Shown: positions 1-6,068, counted from the stretch's first letter. The stretch is DNA of 6,068 nucleotides from Rhizobiaceae bacterium (GCA_028865845.1 JAGWJK010000299.1:1-6068); one strand, 5' to 3'. Program-made: numbers and translations. The notes: generated by a model not told the origin, from the sequence alone.

Positions 1-210
1 ATGAACGCCGTAACGATCCAGATTCCTGACGACGTGCACGAAAGTGTAAAAGCGATTGCGGCTGAAAAAGGCGTCAACGTCGAAACTTTGCTTGTCGATG
101 TGACGGAGTCGATCGTGCGCGAGCACGATGCGGAAATGCGCTTTCGAAAAAGGGCGGAACTGGGTGCCGGGCGTGATAGCGAAGCCCTTGCACTCCTGAG
201 TCGAAAGTAG
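1..210 (+). CDS. Ribbon-helix-helix (CopG/HicB-like) antitoxin-type protein, apparently orphan
   Basis: This is a 69-residue protein whose ATG is the first base of the window, so an earlier start or an upstream partner gene cannot be excluded. Residues 3-8 (VTIQIP) look like the DNA-contacting beta strand of a ribbon-helix-helix protein. They are followed by D10-x-x-H13 and two predicted helices, about 11-22 and 26-42. The tail (DAEMRFRKRAELG at 43-55, then ALALL at 62-66) has the pattern of short alphaproteobacterial antitoxins, which end in a toxin-binding segment and are usually followed at once by a PIN-domain or RelE-type toxin gene. Such proteins bind their own operator as dimers and neutralise the toxin; that role is inferred from the family. 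Here the next gene is an acetyltransferase on the opposite strand, 8 bases away, so no downstream toxin exists. The protein could be an orphan antitoxin, the second gene of a toxin-first pair, or a stand-alone regulator. The fold is fairly clear; the function is not. Confidence 0.7.
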   Translation: MNAVTIQIPDDVHESVKAIAAEKGVNVETLLVDVTESIVREHDAEMRFRKRAELGAGRDSEALALLSRK

Positions 211-214
211 AATT

Positions 215-227
215 TCGCTTAAAGCGA
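215..227. repeat. Short perfect inverted repeat at the convergent gene ends
   Basis: TCGCTT and AAGCGA are perfect 6-base arms around a single central A. The repeat covers the last codons and stop of the acetyltransferase gene and starts 5 bases after the stop of the antitoxin-like gene. As RNA it could form only a 4-base-pair stem with a 5-base loop and no following T-run, so it is not a convincing terminator. It may be chance. Confidence 0.3.
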
Positions 228-737
228 CATCCGAAAACTCGGGCACGAAATTCCGTCGATCGTGATTGGCGGCCGGTCCTGCATGCCGATCTTACGGAGT
301 ACCCGTTGCGAGGCGGTATTTTCGGGATGGGTGAAAGCGATGAACTGCCTTGCGATGCCGCGCCGGAAGAACCAGTCCGCCATCTTTCCGGCGACCTCCG
401 TCGCATAGCCGCTTCCCCACATTTCCTGGCGAATGGCATAACCGAGTTCGAACTCGCCCCGATCGCGCTCGCCACTGAACCGGGAAAATCCGGCGCGACC
501 GACGAAGCGGCCATCATCGCGGCGGAGAACCTTGTATCTGGTCACGCCATAACGCGCCTGTTCGTCAAACCACGCCTTCAACCGGCCTTCGGCCTTTTCG
601 AGCGTCCAGGACGCATGGCCGGAAAGATACCGGGTCATCTCGTCCGTCGAATGCAATTGCCGAAGCAGCTCCGCATCGCCCCTGTCCCACATGGTCAGAA
701 CCAGCCGCGGAGTTTCCAATATGACATCAGCGCTCAT
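219..737 (-). CDS. GNAT family N-acetyltransferase, RimJ/RimL type
   Basis: Predicted acetyl-CoA-dependent N-acetyltransferase of the Acetyltransf_3 (RimJ/RimL-like) group, cytoplasmic, substrate unknown. Numbering from ATG 737, the protein has 172 residues, normal for a single-domain GNAT. The N-terminal ETPRL (8-12) is the usual first-strand motif of this group. FELGYAIRQEMWGSGYATE (96-114) is the beta4/alpha3 region with the G-x-G acetyl-CoA pyrophosphate loop (G108, G110). HPENTASQRVLRKIGM (137-152) is the family's C-terminal motif with the Asn/Ser pair. An in-frame GTG at 749 would add four residues, but its GGGA lies only 2 bases upstream. ATG 737 has GGCGGA ending 4 bases before it and places ETPRL at the usual distance, so I prefer it. 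The gene converges on the antitoxin-like gene and diverges from tyrS. It appears intact. Family members acetylate ribosomal-protein N-termini or small molecules; nothing here tells which. Confidence 0.9.
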   Translation of the reverse strand: MSADVILETPRLVLTMWDRGDAELLRQLHSTDEMTRYLSGHASWTLEKAEGRLKAWFDEQARYGVTRYKVLRRDDGRFVGRAGFSRFSGERDRGEFELGYAIRQEMWGSGYATEVAGKMADWFFRRGIARQFIAFTHPENTASQRVLRKIGMQDRPPITIDGISCPSFRMSL

Positions 738-883
738 CTTGTCCGCCACGATCCCATGTCAATCAACCAATTGTTGGCTACGCACCAAAACAGTGCTAAA
801 CGCGCCGCGACAGTTCAACAACAGCGATTTCGCCGCACGCAATATCGGCGCGGCGCCAGAGACAAACATCAGAGACGAAGATC

Positions 884-2140
884 ATGGCTGAGTTTAAATC
901 CGATTTCCTGCGCACGCTGCAAGAGCGCGGTTTCATCCACCAGATTTCCGATGAAACTGGTCTTGACGATCTCTTCGCCAAGGAAACGGTAACGGCCTAT
1001 ATCGGCTTCGACCCGACGGCATCCAGCCTGCATGCCGGCTCGCTGATCCAGATCATGATGCTGCACTGGATGCAGGCGACCGGCCATCGCGCCATCTCCC
1101 TGATGGGCGGCGGTACCGGCATGGTCGGCGATCCCTCCTTCAAGGAAGAATCGCGTCAGTTGATGACGATCGACACGATCGAAAACAACATCGCATCGAT
1201 CAAGCGCTGCTTCTCGAACTACCTGACCTACGGCGATGGCCCCAAAGACGCGTTGATGATCAACAACGCCGAATGGCTGCGTTCGCTGAACTATCTCGAA
1301 TTCCTGCGCGATGTCGGCCGGCATTTCTCGGTCAACCGCATGCTGTCCTTCGACAGTGTCAAGACACGCCTCGACCGCGAACAATCGCTGTCCTTCCTAG
1401 AATTCAACTACATGATCCTGCAGGCCTACGACTTCGTCGAATTGGCCAAGCGCTACGACTGCCGTCTGCAGATGGGCGGCTCGGATCAGTGGGGCAATAT
1501 CGTCAACGGCATCGACCTCGGCCACCGCATGGGCACGCCGCAGCTGTTCGCGCTGACCTCGCCGCTGCTGACGACGTCCTCCGGCGCCAAGATGGGTAAA
1601 TCGGCCTCGGGCGCAGTCTGGCTGAACGCTGACCTTTTGTCCGCCTATGATTTCTGGCAGTACTGGCGCAACACCGAAGATGCCGACGTATCCCGCTTCT
1701 TGAAGCTCTATACGACGCTTCCGATGGATGAGATCGCACGACTGTCCGCCTTGGCCGGCTCGGAAATCAACGAGGTCAAGAAGATCCTCGCAACCGAAGT
1801 CACAGCCATTCTGCATGGCCGCGCCGCAGCCGAGCTTGCAGCCGAAACGGCGCGCAAGACCTTCGAAGAAGGTGCCCTCTCTGATAACCTGCCGTCCGTC
1901 GATGTTGCCGCCTCCGAGCTCCATACCGGCATCGGCCTGTTGGCGCTGATCGTCCGCGCGGGCCTTGCGGCCTCCAATGGCGAAGCGCGCCGTCATGTCC
2001 AGGGTGGCGCAGTACGTATCAACGACCAGGCAGTCAGCGACGAGCGCAAGGTTGTCGGCAGCGACGAAGTCACCGCCGACGGCGTCATCAAGCTGTCGCT
2101 CGGCAAGAAGAAGCACATTCTGATCCGCCCTGCCGCGTGA
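884..2140 (+). CDS. tyrS: Tyrosyl-tRNA synthetase (TyrRS), class I
   Basis: Charges tRNA-Tyr with tyrosine (ATP-dependent, EC 6.1.1.1) in the cytoplasm, normally as a homodimer. The 418-residue length is typical of bacterial TyrRS. Residues visible by motif alignment to Geobacillus TyrRS: Y39 and the YIGFDPT block (39-45); the HIGH-equivalent at 50-53 reads [15 protein letters not shown] spans 77-87; Y176, Q180 and D183 form the tyrosine pocket (equivalent to Y169, Q173, D176); GGSDQWGN (198-205) carries Q202; KMGKS (236-240) is the KMSKS loop. The C-terminal S4-like RNA-binding domain lies at about 350-415 ([19 protein letters not shown] and following). The start is the ATG at 884 in MAEFKSDFL, preceded by a weak purine-rich site (GACGAAG). 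It is divergent from the acetyltransferase gene and followed 20 bases after its stop by an intrinsic terminator. No T-box leader or clear promoter is visible in 738-883. Oddity: Ser replaces the second His of HIGH. Confidence 0.98.
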   Translation: MAEFKSDFLRTLQERGFIHQISDETGLDDLFAKETVTAYIGFDPTASSLHAGSLIQIMMLHWMQATGHRAISLMGGGTGMVGDPSFKEESRQLMTIDTIENNIASIKRCFSNYLTYGDGPKDALMINNAEWLRSLNYLEFLRDVGRHFSVNRMLSFDSVKTRLDREQSLSFLEFNYMILQAYDFVELAKRYDCRLQMGGSDQWGNIVNGIDLGHRMGTPQLFALTSPLLTTSSGAKMGKSASGAVWLNADLLSAYDFWQYWRNTEDADVSRFLKLYTTLPMDEIARLSALAGSEINEVKKILATEVTAILHGRAAAELAAETARKTFEEGALSDNLPSVDVAASELHTGIGLLALIVRAGLAASNGEARRHVQGGAVRINDQAVSDERKVVGSDEVTADGVIKLSLGKKKHILIRPAA

Positions 2141-2160
2141 GAGCAGGCGACATAAGGTTC

Positions 2161-2190
2161 AAAAAGCCGGCGCACTCCGCCGGCTTTTTT
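2161..2190 (+). terminator. Intrinsic terminator of tyrS
   Basis: GCCGGCG (2166-2172) pairs perfectly with CGCCGGC (2178-2184) around the 5-base loop CACTC. The stem extends by five A-T pairs (2161-2165 with 2185-2189) and the 3' side ends in six T (2185-2190). It begins 20 bases after the tyrS stop, so tyrS is probably transcribed without the next gene. Confidence 0.93.
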
Positions 2191-2236
2191 ATTGCCGGTA
2201 AGCTCAGTGGAGCCGAGATCCCTGCCCCCTGCCAGA

Positions 2237-2265
2237 TCGACACTTCATGTCATCGGCACTATTTT
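2237..2265 (+). promoter_or_regulatory. Candidate sigma70-type promoter for the MGMT-like gene
   Basis: TCGACA (2237-2242, 5 of 6 matches to TTGACA), a 17-base spacer, then TATTTT (2260-2265, 4 of 6 matches to TATAAT). Transcription would begin near 2272, leaving a leader of about 60 bases before ATG 2335. It lies just after the tyrS terminator, where a separate promoter is needed. This is a match by eye only. Confidence 0.4.
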
Positions 2266-2322
2266 ATCGTTGGTAGTGTCGGGTGACAGTGTTGTCGTTC
2301 GTCTTACATGAAGATCAAATCT

Positions 2323-2326
2323 GGAG
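2323..2326 (+). promoter_or_regulatory. Ribosome binding site deciding the start at 2335
   Basis: GGAG lies 8 bases upstream of ATG 2335. The upstream in-frame ATG at 2308 has no comparable purine-rich site before it (GTTCGTCTTAC). This favours the shorter protein beginning MDELPVIK. Confidence 0.75.
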
Positions 2327-2334
2327 ATCGAGCT

Positions 2335-2661
2335 ATGGACGAACTGCCGGTGATCAAGATGAGGCGCAAGGGCAAGAGCCTCACGCAGAGCATGCTGATT
2401 CCGAGCCGGGAAATGGTTGCGGGAGCGCTGCGGGCGGCCCCAGCGGGTCAGCTGTCGGATCTTGCTGAGTTACGACGGGCGCTGGCAAAGGAGCACGGTG
2501 CGGACGCCTGCTGCCCCGTGACCGTACAACAACTTCTCGTGGAGATCAGCGCCGATGGTTCCGCCCCGTTCTGGCGCGTCGTCGATCCGGACAGGCCCTT
2601 CGCGCGGCGCATGACGGGCGGCCCCGATCTGATACGGGCACGAGTGGCCGAAGAACAATAA
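2335..2661 (+). CDS. MGMT/alkyltransferase-like family protein without the catalytic PCHR cysteine
   Basis: A 108-residue protein starting at ATG 2335, chosen for GGAG 8 bases upstream; an in-frame ATG at 2308 would add nine residues. From memory of the family, it resembles small proteins annotated as MGMT (O6-methylguanine-DNA methyltransferase) family: a GKSLTQSMLIPS lead-in (13-24), a PAGQLSDLAELRRALAKEHG stretch (36-55) like the MGMT helix-turn-helix (P-x-G-x-h-x-x-x-x-h-R-x-x-L-A), then ADACCPVT (57-64), PFWRVV (78-83) and GGPDLIRARVAEE (95-107). In true MGMT the P-C-H-R-V site carries the alkyl-accepting cysteine; here that stretch reads P78-F-W-R-V82, so direct alkyl transfer is not expected. 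Such proteins could recognise damaged bases and recruit repair, as alkyltransferase-like (ATL) proteins do, but this is inference. C59 and C60 are a possible alternative functional pair. GC is high, like the host genes. It is probably monocistronic. The family call is moderately sure, the role unsure. Confidence 0.75.
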   Translation: MDELPVIKMRRKGKSLTQSMLIPSREMVAGALRAAPAGQLSDLAELRRALAKEHGADACCPVTVQQLLVEISADGSAPFWRVVDPDRPFARRMTGGPDLIRARVAEEQ

Positions 2662-2693
2662 CCGGTGTTTTGCGAGTTCGCGTTGACTAAGTG

Positions 2694-2719
2694 TGGCAGC
2701 CAGATTTTTGCTACTGCCA
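2694..2719. repeat. Inverted repeat between two convergent genes
   Basis: TGGCAG (2694-2699) and CTGCCA (2714-2719) are perfect 6-base arms around a 14-base loop, in the 111-base space between the MGMT-like gene and the convergent unknown gene. Neither strand has a T-run right after the stem, so it is at best a weak terminator for one or both genes. The rest of this spacer shows no feature. Confidence 0.3.
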
Positions 2720-2772
2720 GTGATAGGAATGCCTCGACGGATTTTTCGGTAAAAGCAGCCCTGAATCACGCT

Positions 2773-3288
2773 TCAAGTGATTTTGGAATCGGGGTCAGTT
2801 GCGGCTGCTACGCTTTTCGTTTCCCAGATCTCGCAAATCTTGCCATCACGAACTTCAACCCAGCCGAATTTCCGCTGCTCAGAGCGACGGTCGAATATAG
2901 TCCACTCGGGCTGGCCCTCGGCAGTCATAAACGAAGCTACATAAAGCCCGCCCGTCAACGCAATCAGGAGTTCGGGAAGTCGCCCGTGTATGGAGACTTC
3001 TTGAACCTCGCGGCTGACAAGTGACTTGAAAATTTCTTCCCAACCCTCTTCGTCGCTCCAGCTTCCGCACAGGATCGCGTCTTGACTTTCAATCCTCCAG
3101 CTCCACTCGATCATGACTGTGAAGTCGCCCTGTGAATTTCCGGCGGTCCCATCGCGTCTTACTTGGGGCGACAGGTTGCCAAACTCCAAGAAAATTGCCG
3201 AGCCATGGCCTCGCCAAACCGCCGACAACGGTTTTGATAAAAGCGCAGATCGATACTTCTCGAAAACTTCCAGAGACGTTGGCAACAT
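2773..3288 (-). CDS. Uncharacterised tryptophan-rich protein, low-GC insert
   Basis: I do not recognise the function. From ATG 3288 the protein has 171 residues, no signal peptide and no membrane segment, so it is probably a soluble cytoplasmic single domain. Conserved-looking blocks, from the N-terminus: WRGHGSAIFLEFG (about 25-37); QGDFTVMIEWSWRIE (53-67); CGSWSDEEGWEEIFKSLV (74-91); an EVQEVSIHGRLPELLIAL stretch (94-111); GGLYVASFMTAEGQPEWTIF (113-132). The alternation of short hydrophobic stretches with Trp and Gly suggests a beta-rich fold. I recall similar hypothetical proteins in rhizobia and other alphaproteobacteria but cannot name a Pfam family with certainty. An in-frame ATG at 3303 would add five residues, but the likely promoter puts the transcript start only a few bases before it, while ATG 3288 has GGGAG 4 bases upstream. 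GC by eye is about 52% against about 60% or more in flanking genes. An immunity-type protein is possible, but that is a guess. Confidence 0.78.
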   Translation of the reverse strand: MLPTSLEVFEKYRSALLSKPLSAVWRGHGSAIFLEFGNLSPQVRRDGTAGNSQGDFTVMIEWSWRIESQDAILCGSWSDEEGWEEIFKSLVSREVQEVSIHGRLPELLIALTGGLYVASFMTAEGQPEWTIFDRRSEQRKFGWVEVRDGKICEIWETKSVAAATDPDSKIT

Positions 3289-3292
3289 ATCG

Positions 3293-3297
3293 CTCCC
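3293..3297 (-). promoter_or_regulatory. Ribosome binding site favouring the start at 3288
   Basis: On the minus strand GGGAG (3297 to 3293) sits 4 bases before ATG 3288. No Shine-Dalgarno sequence precedes the alternative ATG at 3303 at a suitable distance. The spacing is short, so the choice is not certain. Confidence 0.5.
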
Positions 3298-3313
3298 ACC
3301 CATGATGGATGGA

Positions 3314-3341
3314 ATTTTCCGATGGTCGAGAACTTTGTCAA
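3314..3341 (-). promoter_or_regulatory. Candidate promoter of the unknown gene at 2773-3288
   Basis: On the minus strand a perfect TTGACA (3341-3336) is followed by 16 bases and GAAAAT (3319-3314, 4 of 6 matches to TATAAT). Transcription would begin near 3307. It lies in the 85-base gap after the stop of the large AsmA-like gene on the same strand. The unknown gene can therefore be expressed on its own and not only by read-through. Confidence 0.5.
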
Positions 3342-3373
3342 CAGAACCTAGTTTGTCCGTGTCGAACGTCCGC

Positions 3374-6068
3374 CTAGAACTCGAAGATCTGGCGGAAGAC
3401 GCCGGGGGCGATGATCGACAGCGGATTGATCTGCAAATTCGGCTTGTCGAAATTGCCGGTCAGCTTGAAGGTAATGCCGATCAGGCCGCGGTCGCTGCCG
3501 TTGCCCAGGATATAGCCGACGATCGGGACTTCGGCGAAAAGGCGGTTGAGACCGTAGGCTGGCATGAAGGTGCCGGTGAGGTCGATATTGCCGTTCGCAT
3601 CCTTGACCATCCCCTGGAAGGTTGCGCCGACCTGCACGCCGCGCACCACGCCGTTCTCAACGGCAAGTGTGCCCTTGCGCAATACGAGCCTTGCAAACCC
3701 GCGGTCGAAGCTCTGCGATCGCGTGTCGATGTTTTGCTTCACCGCCGAATTAAGGCTTTCGCCATTCCTGCCGCTAGGCGTCGTCACGATGGTCGAGAGC
3801 TTCTTTTCGTCGATGATCGCAAAGTTGCGGATGTCGAGCGAGCCATCCCAGGCATCCGGGCCCATCGATCGCAGCGAAAGATTGAGCAAGCCGCCGCTCA
3901 GGTGGCGGTAGAGGTCGGCGAAACGCGAAACGGCGCCAGCATCGCCGCTGGTGATACGGATGGTGCCGTTGCTCATCTGGCTGACGACGGCTTCGCGGCT
4001 GCGCATAACGCCGGAGAAATCCGCGGCGGTCGTGCGTCCGCCCGAGACTGAATAAACGCCCTTTAGATTGCTAATCGATTCATCGTTGAAGCCGATCACC
4101 TTGTCGAGATTGGCGCGGATCGTGGCGCCTGGAGAGTTGTCCTTGTCTCCGCCGCCGCTGCTGCCGGAGGGCGTCTTCAGACGCGCCAGGATCGGCCGCA
4201 GGTCGGCTGAATCGCCCGAAACGGCAATGTCATACGCGCCGCTCTTGCCACGCTTGATCGACAAAGCGAAATCATCGAGCGCAGACAGCTTCACGCTATC
4301 GAAATTCGCCGAAGACAGGCCGCCCTTGGTGATCACCAGGTCGCCGCTGACGCCGAAACCGTCGCCCTTGAGGACGAAATTCTTCAACGAGGTCTGATTG
4401 TCCGGCCCGGAGGCTTCGAACTGCGCGCTGGCCGGGATGCCGCTGCCCTTCGACCATCCGACCCAGGGTACGGTGAGACTTGCCTTGCCGAGATCGATCT
4501 TCACACCCTGACGATCGTCGTCGACGCGGGTGAGTTCCACCTTCACCGGGCCATTGATCATATCGCTGAGACCCGGCACGACGGCATCGCGCTGGGCATC
4601 GGTCAGCGTCGCCGTGATGACGCGTGAGCGCTTGGCTGGCGATTTGTCGTCGGTCGGCTCGACCATGTCGATCTGCGCCGGAATACCGTCGATCTGTGCC
4701 TGCGCAGTCAGATGCACGGATTGCGGATCGGCATCGATTTCACCGGTGATGTTGGCAATCTTGCGATTGTTCATCGGCTTCAGCAAGTCGACATTGTCGA
4801 GCTGCAGCGTTGCCTTCCAGGCCGGCGGCGGCGGCTTCTGATCGGCGATAAGGCCGATCGTTGCGTCGACATTGGCGACGATCTTGCCGTTGAAATTCTC
4901 CGGCTTGAATTCCGTCCGCTGCAGCACCTCGAGCGGCTTGTAGGTCAAAAGCTCGCCGATCGAATCGCCGCTGCCGGCGATCGTCAGTTTCAGCTCCGCC
5001 AACAGCGGCTTGTCGTAGGTCGAGGCAATGGAGAAATTGCTGTTGGACAAGACCACCGAACGACCGGTCGGGAAATAGGACGTGCCGCTGGCGATATCGA
5101 CGCTGAGCACGGGTCCCGTGAGGTCGAAATGTCCCTTGGTATCGCGTATCGGCGGGATTTCGCCGGGCACGTCAAGCCGTGCTCCGTCGACATCGAAGGC
5201 AATATGCAGCTCGTCCTTGCCAAGCTGCAGTTTGCCTGTCTGTGCGGCGAGCGCCAGCCGTCCTTCCGGAATGAAGACCGAGACGTTGGCGTTCGTCACC
5301 GTTCCGCCGAAGAGGTTGCCTTCGACCCAGGTCCGCGGCTTCGAAGCCATCCAGAACGGCCAGAGCTGCTTGATCGCAGCCATATCGAGCTTGTCCGCAT
5401 GCCCGCCGAAGCTGATCTCCGGCGAGCTAGGGCCGAGTTTCATGTGAAGTGAACCGAACAGCGCGCCGAGCGGTGTCGAAATCCCCACCTTGTCGAGCTG
5501 CAACTCCTTCGTGGCTGACATGAAGCGGCCATTCGCCACGCCATCGAAGCTGACGGGCTTTTCACTCGATATCGACGATGCCGCGACGCCGCCGCGAATG
5601 ACGAAATCGACGCCGAATCCCTTGCCGGCATTGGCATCGATGCGGTCGAGATCGATCAAGGCGCCGGAAAACGGGACTGTCGTGCCGACGAACTGCGCTT
5701 TCGAGGGAGCGATCTCAAGCGTCTGGTGTTCGAAATTATAGGCAAGATTGATGTTGGCGAGCGTCAGATCCTGCTGGTCGTGATCCATGTAAAGTGTGCC
5801 GGGCTTCACGTCGACCGATGCACTGAGCTTCGGATCGGCGCCGTCGCCTCCCCGTATCGCCGTTATCGTCATGTCGGCAAGGCTGATGATACCCTGGCGC
5901 GGCGTACCGTTCGGATCATAGGCCATAGTGAGTGGCTTGAGATCGAGATTGCCGAGCTTGGCTGTCAGCGAAGAACTGCGGCCGGCCTGATCTTGGTCGG
6001 CGACGATGTCGAGCGTCGCGACCGAACCGTTGACCGCAACCTGCCCGTAAAGATGCAGCGATAGCGGT
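3374..6068 (-). CDS. AsmA/YhdP-like (DUF3971) large envelope protein, 5' end missing
   Basis: C-terminal 897 codons of a very large protein. The frame stays open from the stop (TAG, 3376-3374) to the right edge, so the ATG at 5926 is internal (the frame before it reads LDLKLPLT). Family members such as E. coli YhdP (about 1270 residues) are anchored in the inner membrane by an N-terminal helix, not visible here, and extend across the periplasm as a beta-groove; with TamB and YdbH, YhdP is implicated in phospholipid transport to the outer membrane. The sequence is a long series of amphipathic beta-type repeats, e.g. GEIPPIRDTKGHFDLTGPVL near 5110-5170 and KPPPPAWKATLQLDNVDLL near 4785-4845. 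The AsmA-like C-terminal region follows: HLSGGLLNLSLRSMGPDAWDG near 3845-3910, FDRGFARLVLRKGTLAVENG near 3645-3710, and the characteristic end LQINPLSIIAPGVFRQIFEF. No terminator is visible after it. The lipid-transport role in this organism is inferred from the family. Confidence 0.92.
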   Translation of the reverse strand, partial: PLSLHLYGQVAVNGSVATLDIVADQDQAGRSSSLTAKLGNLDLKPLTMAYDPNGTPRQGIISLADMTITAIRGGDGADPKLSASVDVKPGTLYMDHDQQDLTLANINLAYNFEHQTLEIAPSKAQFVGTTVPFSGALIDLDRIDANAGKGFGVDFVIRGGVAASSISSEKPVSFDGVANGRFMSATKELQLDKVGISTPLGALFGSLHMKLGPSSPEISFGGHADKLDMAAIKQLWPFWMASKPRTWVEGNLFGGTVTNANVSVFIPEGRLALAAQTGKLQLGKDELHIAFDVDGARLDVPGEIPPIRDTKGHFDLTGPVLSVDIASGTSYFPTGRSVVLSNSNFSIASTYDKPLLAELKLTIAGSGDSIGELLTYKPLEVLQRTEFKPENFNGKIVANVDATIGLIADQKPPPPAWKATLQLDNVDLLKPMNNRKIANITGEIDADPQSVHLTAQAQIDGIPAQIDMVEPTDDKSPAKRSRVITATLTDAQRDAVVPGLSDMINGPVKVELTRVDDDRQGVKIDLGKASLTVPWVGWSKGSGIPASAQFEASGPDNQTSLKNFVLKGDGFGVSGDLVITKGGLSSANFDSVKLSALDDFALSIKRGKSGAYDIAVSGDSADLRPILARLKTPSGSSGGGDKDNSPGATIRANLDKVIGFNDESISNLKGVYSVSGGRTTAADFSGVMRSREAVVSQMSNGTIRITSGDAGAVSRFADLYRHLSGGLLNLSLRSMGPDAWDGSLDIRNFAIIDEKKLSTIVTTPSGRNGESLNSAVKQNIDTRSQSFDRGFARLVLRKGTLAVENGVVRGVQVGATFQGMVKDANGNIDLTGTFMPAYGLNRLFAEVPIVGYILGNGSDRGLIGITFKLTGNFDKPNLQINPLSIIAPGVFRQIFEF

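Noticed and set aside
763..801. Imperfect palindrome CAACCAATTGTTGG (765-778) and a TTGGCT-type box as tyrS operator or promoter
   Set aside because: The palindrome has two mismatched pairs and the matching -10 candidates fit TATAAT at no more than three positions; too weak to annotate.
306..992. Long + strand open frame of 228 codons over the acetyltransferase gene and into tyrS
   Set aside because: It lies antisense to a clear GNAT gene and overlaps the start of tyrS; its translation has no recognisable domain and is the usual shadow in GC-rich DNA.
1397..2116. Minus strand open frame of 239 codons inside tyrS
   Set aside because: It is entirely antisense to tyrS, which has all expected motifs; a shadow.
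2257..2278. CACTA ... TAGTG inverted repeat upstream of the MGMT-like gene as an operator
   Set aside because: Arms are only 5 bases around a 12-base gap; such pairs are common by chance.
3113..4051. Long + strand open frame of 312 codons opposite the unknown gene and the AsmA-like C-terminus
   Set aside because: It spans the stop of one real gene and the start of another on the other strand, and its product is low-complexity (Ala/Arg/Asp) without motifs; a shadow frame.
4712..5452. Open + strand frame of 246 codons inside the AsmA-like gene
   Set aside because: It is fully antisense to a well supported coding region, with no domain and no ribosome binding site that I can see.
5924..5926. 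ATG at 5926 as start of the AsmA-like gene
   Set aside because: The same frame continues without a stop to the window edge and reads family-like sequence before this Met, so it is internal.

Overview
The window looks like chromosomal DNA of an alphaproteobacterium of the Rhizobium/Agrobacterium group. This rests on moderately high GC, a TyrRS of alphaproteobacterial character, and an AsmA/YhdP-like envelope protein near tyrS, an arrangement I recall from Rhizobiaceae. The genus is an inference from protein character and was not searched.

Layout, left to right. Bases 1-210 (+) encode a small ribbon-helix-helix antitoxin-like protein with no toxin gene next to it inside the window. Eight bases later, convergent, is a RimJ/RimL-type GNAT N-acetyltransferase (219-737, -). 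A 146-base spacer separates this from the divergent tyrS (884-2140, +), a complete tyrosyl-tRNA synthetase that ends in a strong intrinsic terminator (2161-2190). Next comes an independent small gene (2335-2661, +) for a protein resembling the non-catalytic MGMT/alkyltransferase-like family, with a plausible sigma70-type promoter and a clear Shine-Dalgarno site. Convergent to it is an unrecognised, tryptophan-rich protein of about 171 residues (2773-3288, -). Its DNA is visibly poorer in GC than its neighbours and it seems to have its own TTGACA promoter. The rest of the window (3374-6068, -) is the C-terminal 897 codons of a very large AsmA/YhdP-like (DUF3971 / AsmA-like C-terminal) protein, whose start lies beyond the right edge.

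The genes do not form one pathway. tyrS (translation) and the AsmA-like gene (probably envelope lipid transport) are housekeeping anchors, and the small genes between and beside them look like independently transcribed accessory units. Every gap is under 200 bases. I see no tRNA, rRNA, insertion sequence, CRISPR array or prophage gene. I find no clear new multi-gene system. The items most worth checking are the orphan antitoxin, the cysteine-less MGMT-like protein, the low-GC unknown gene, and the altered HIGH motif of TyrRS.
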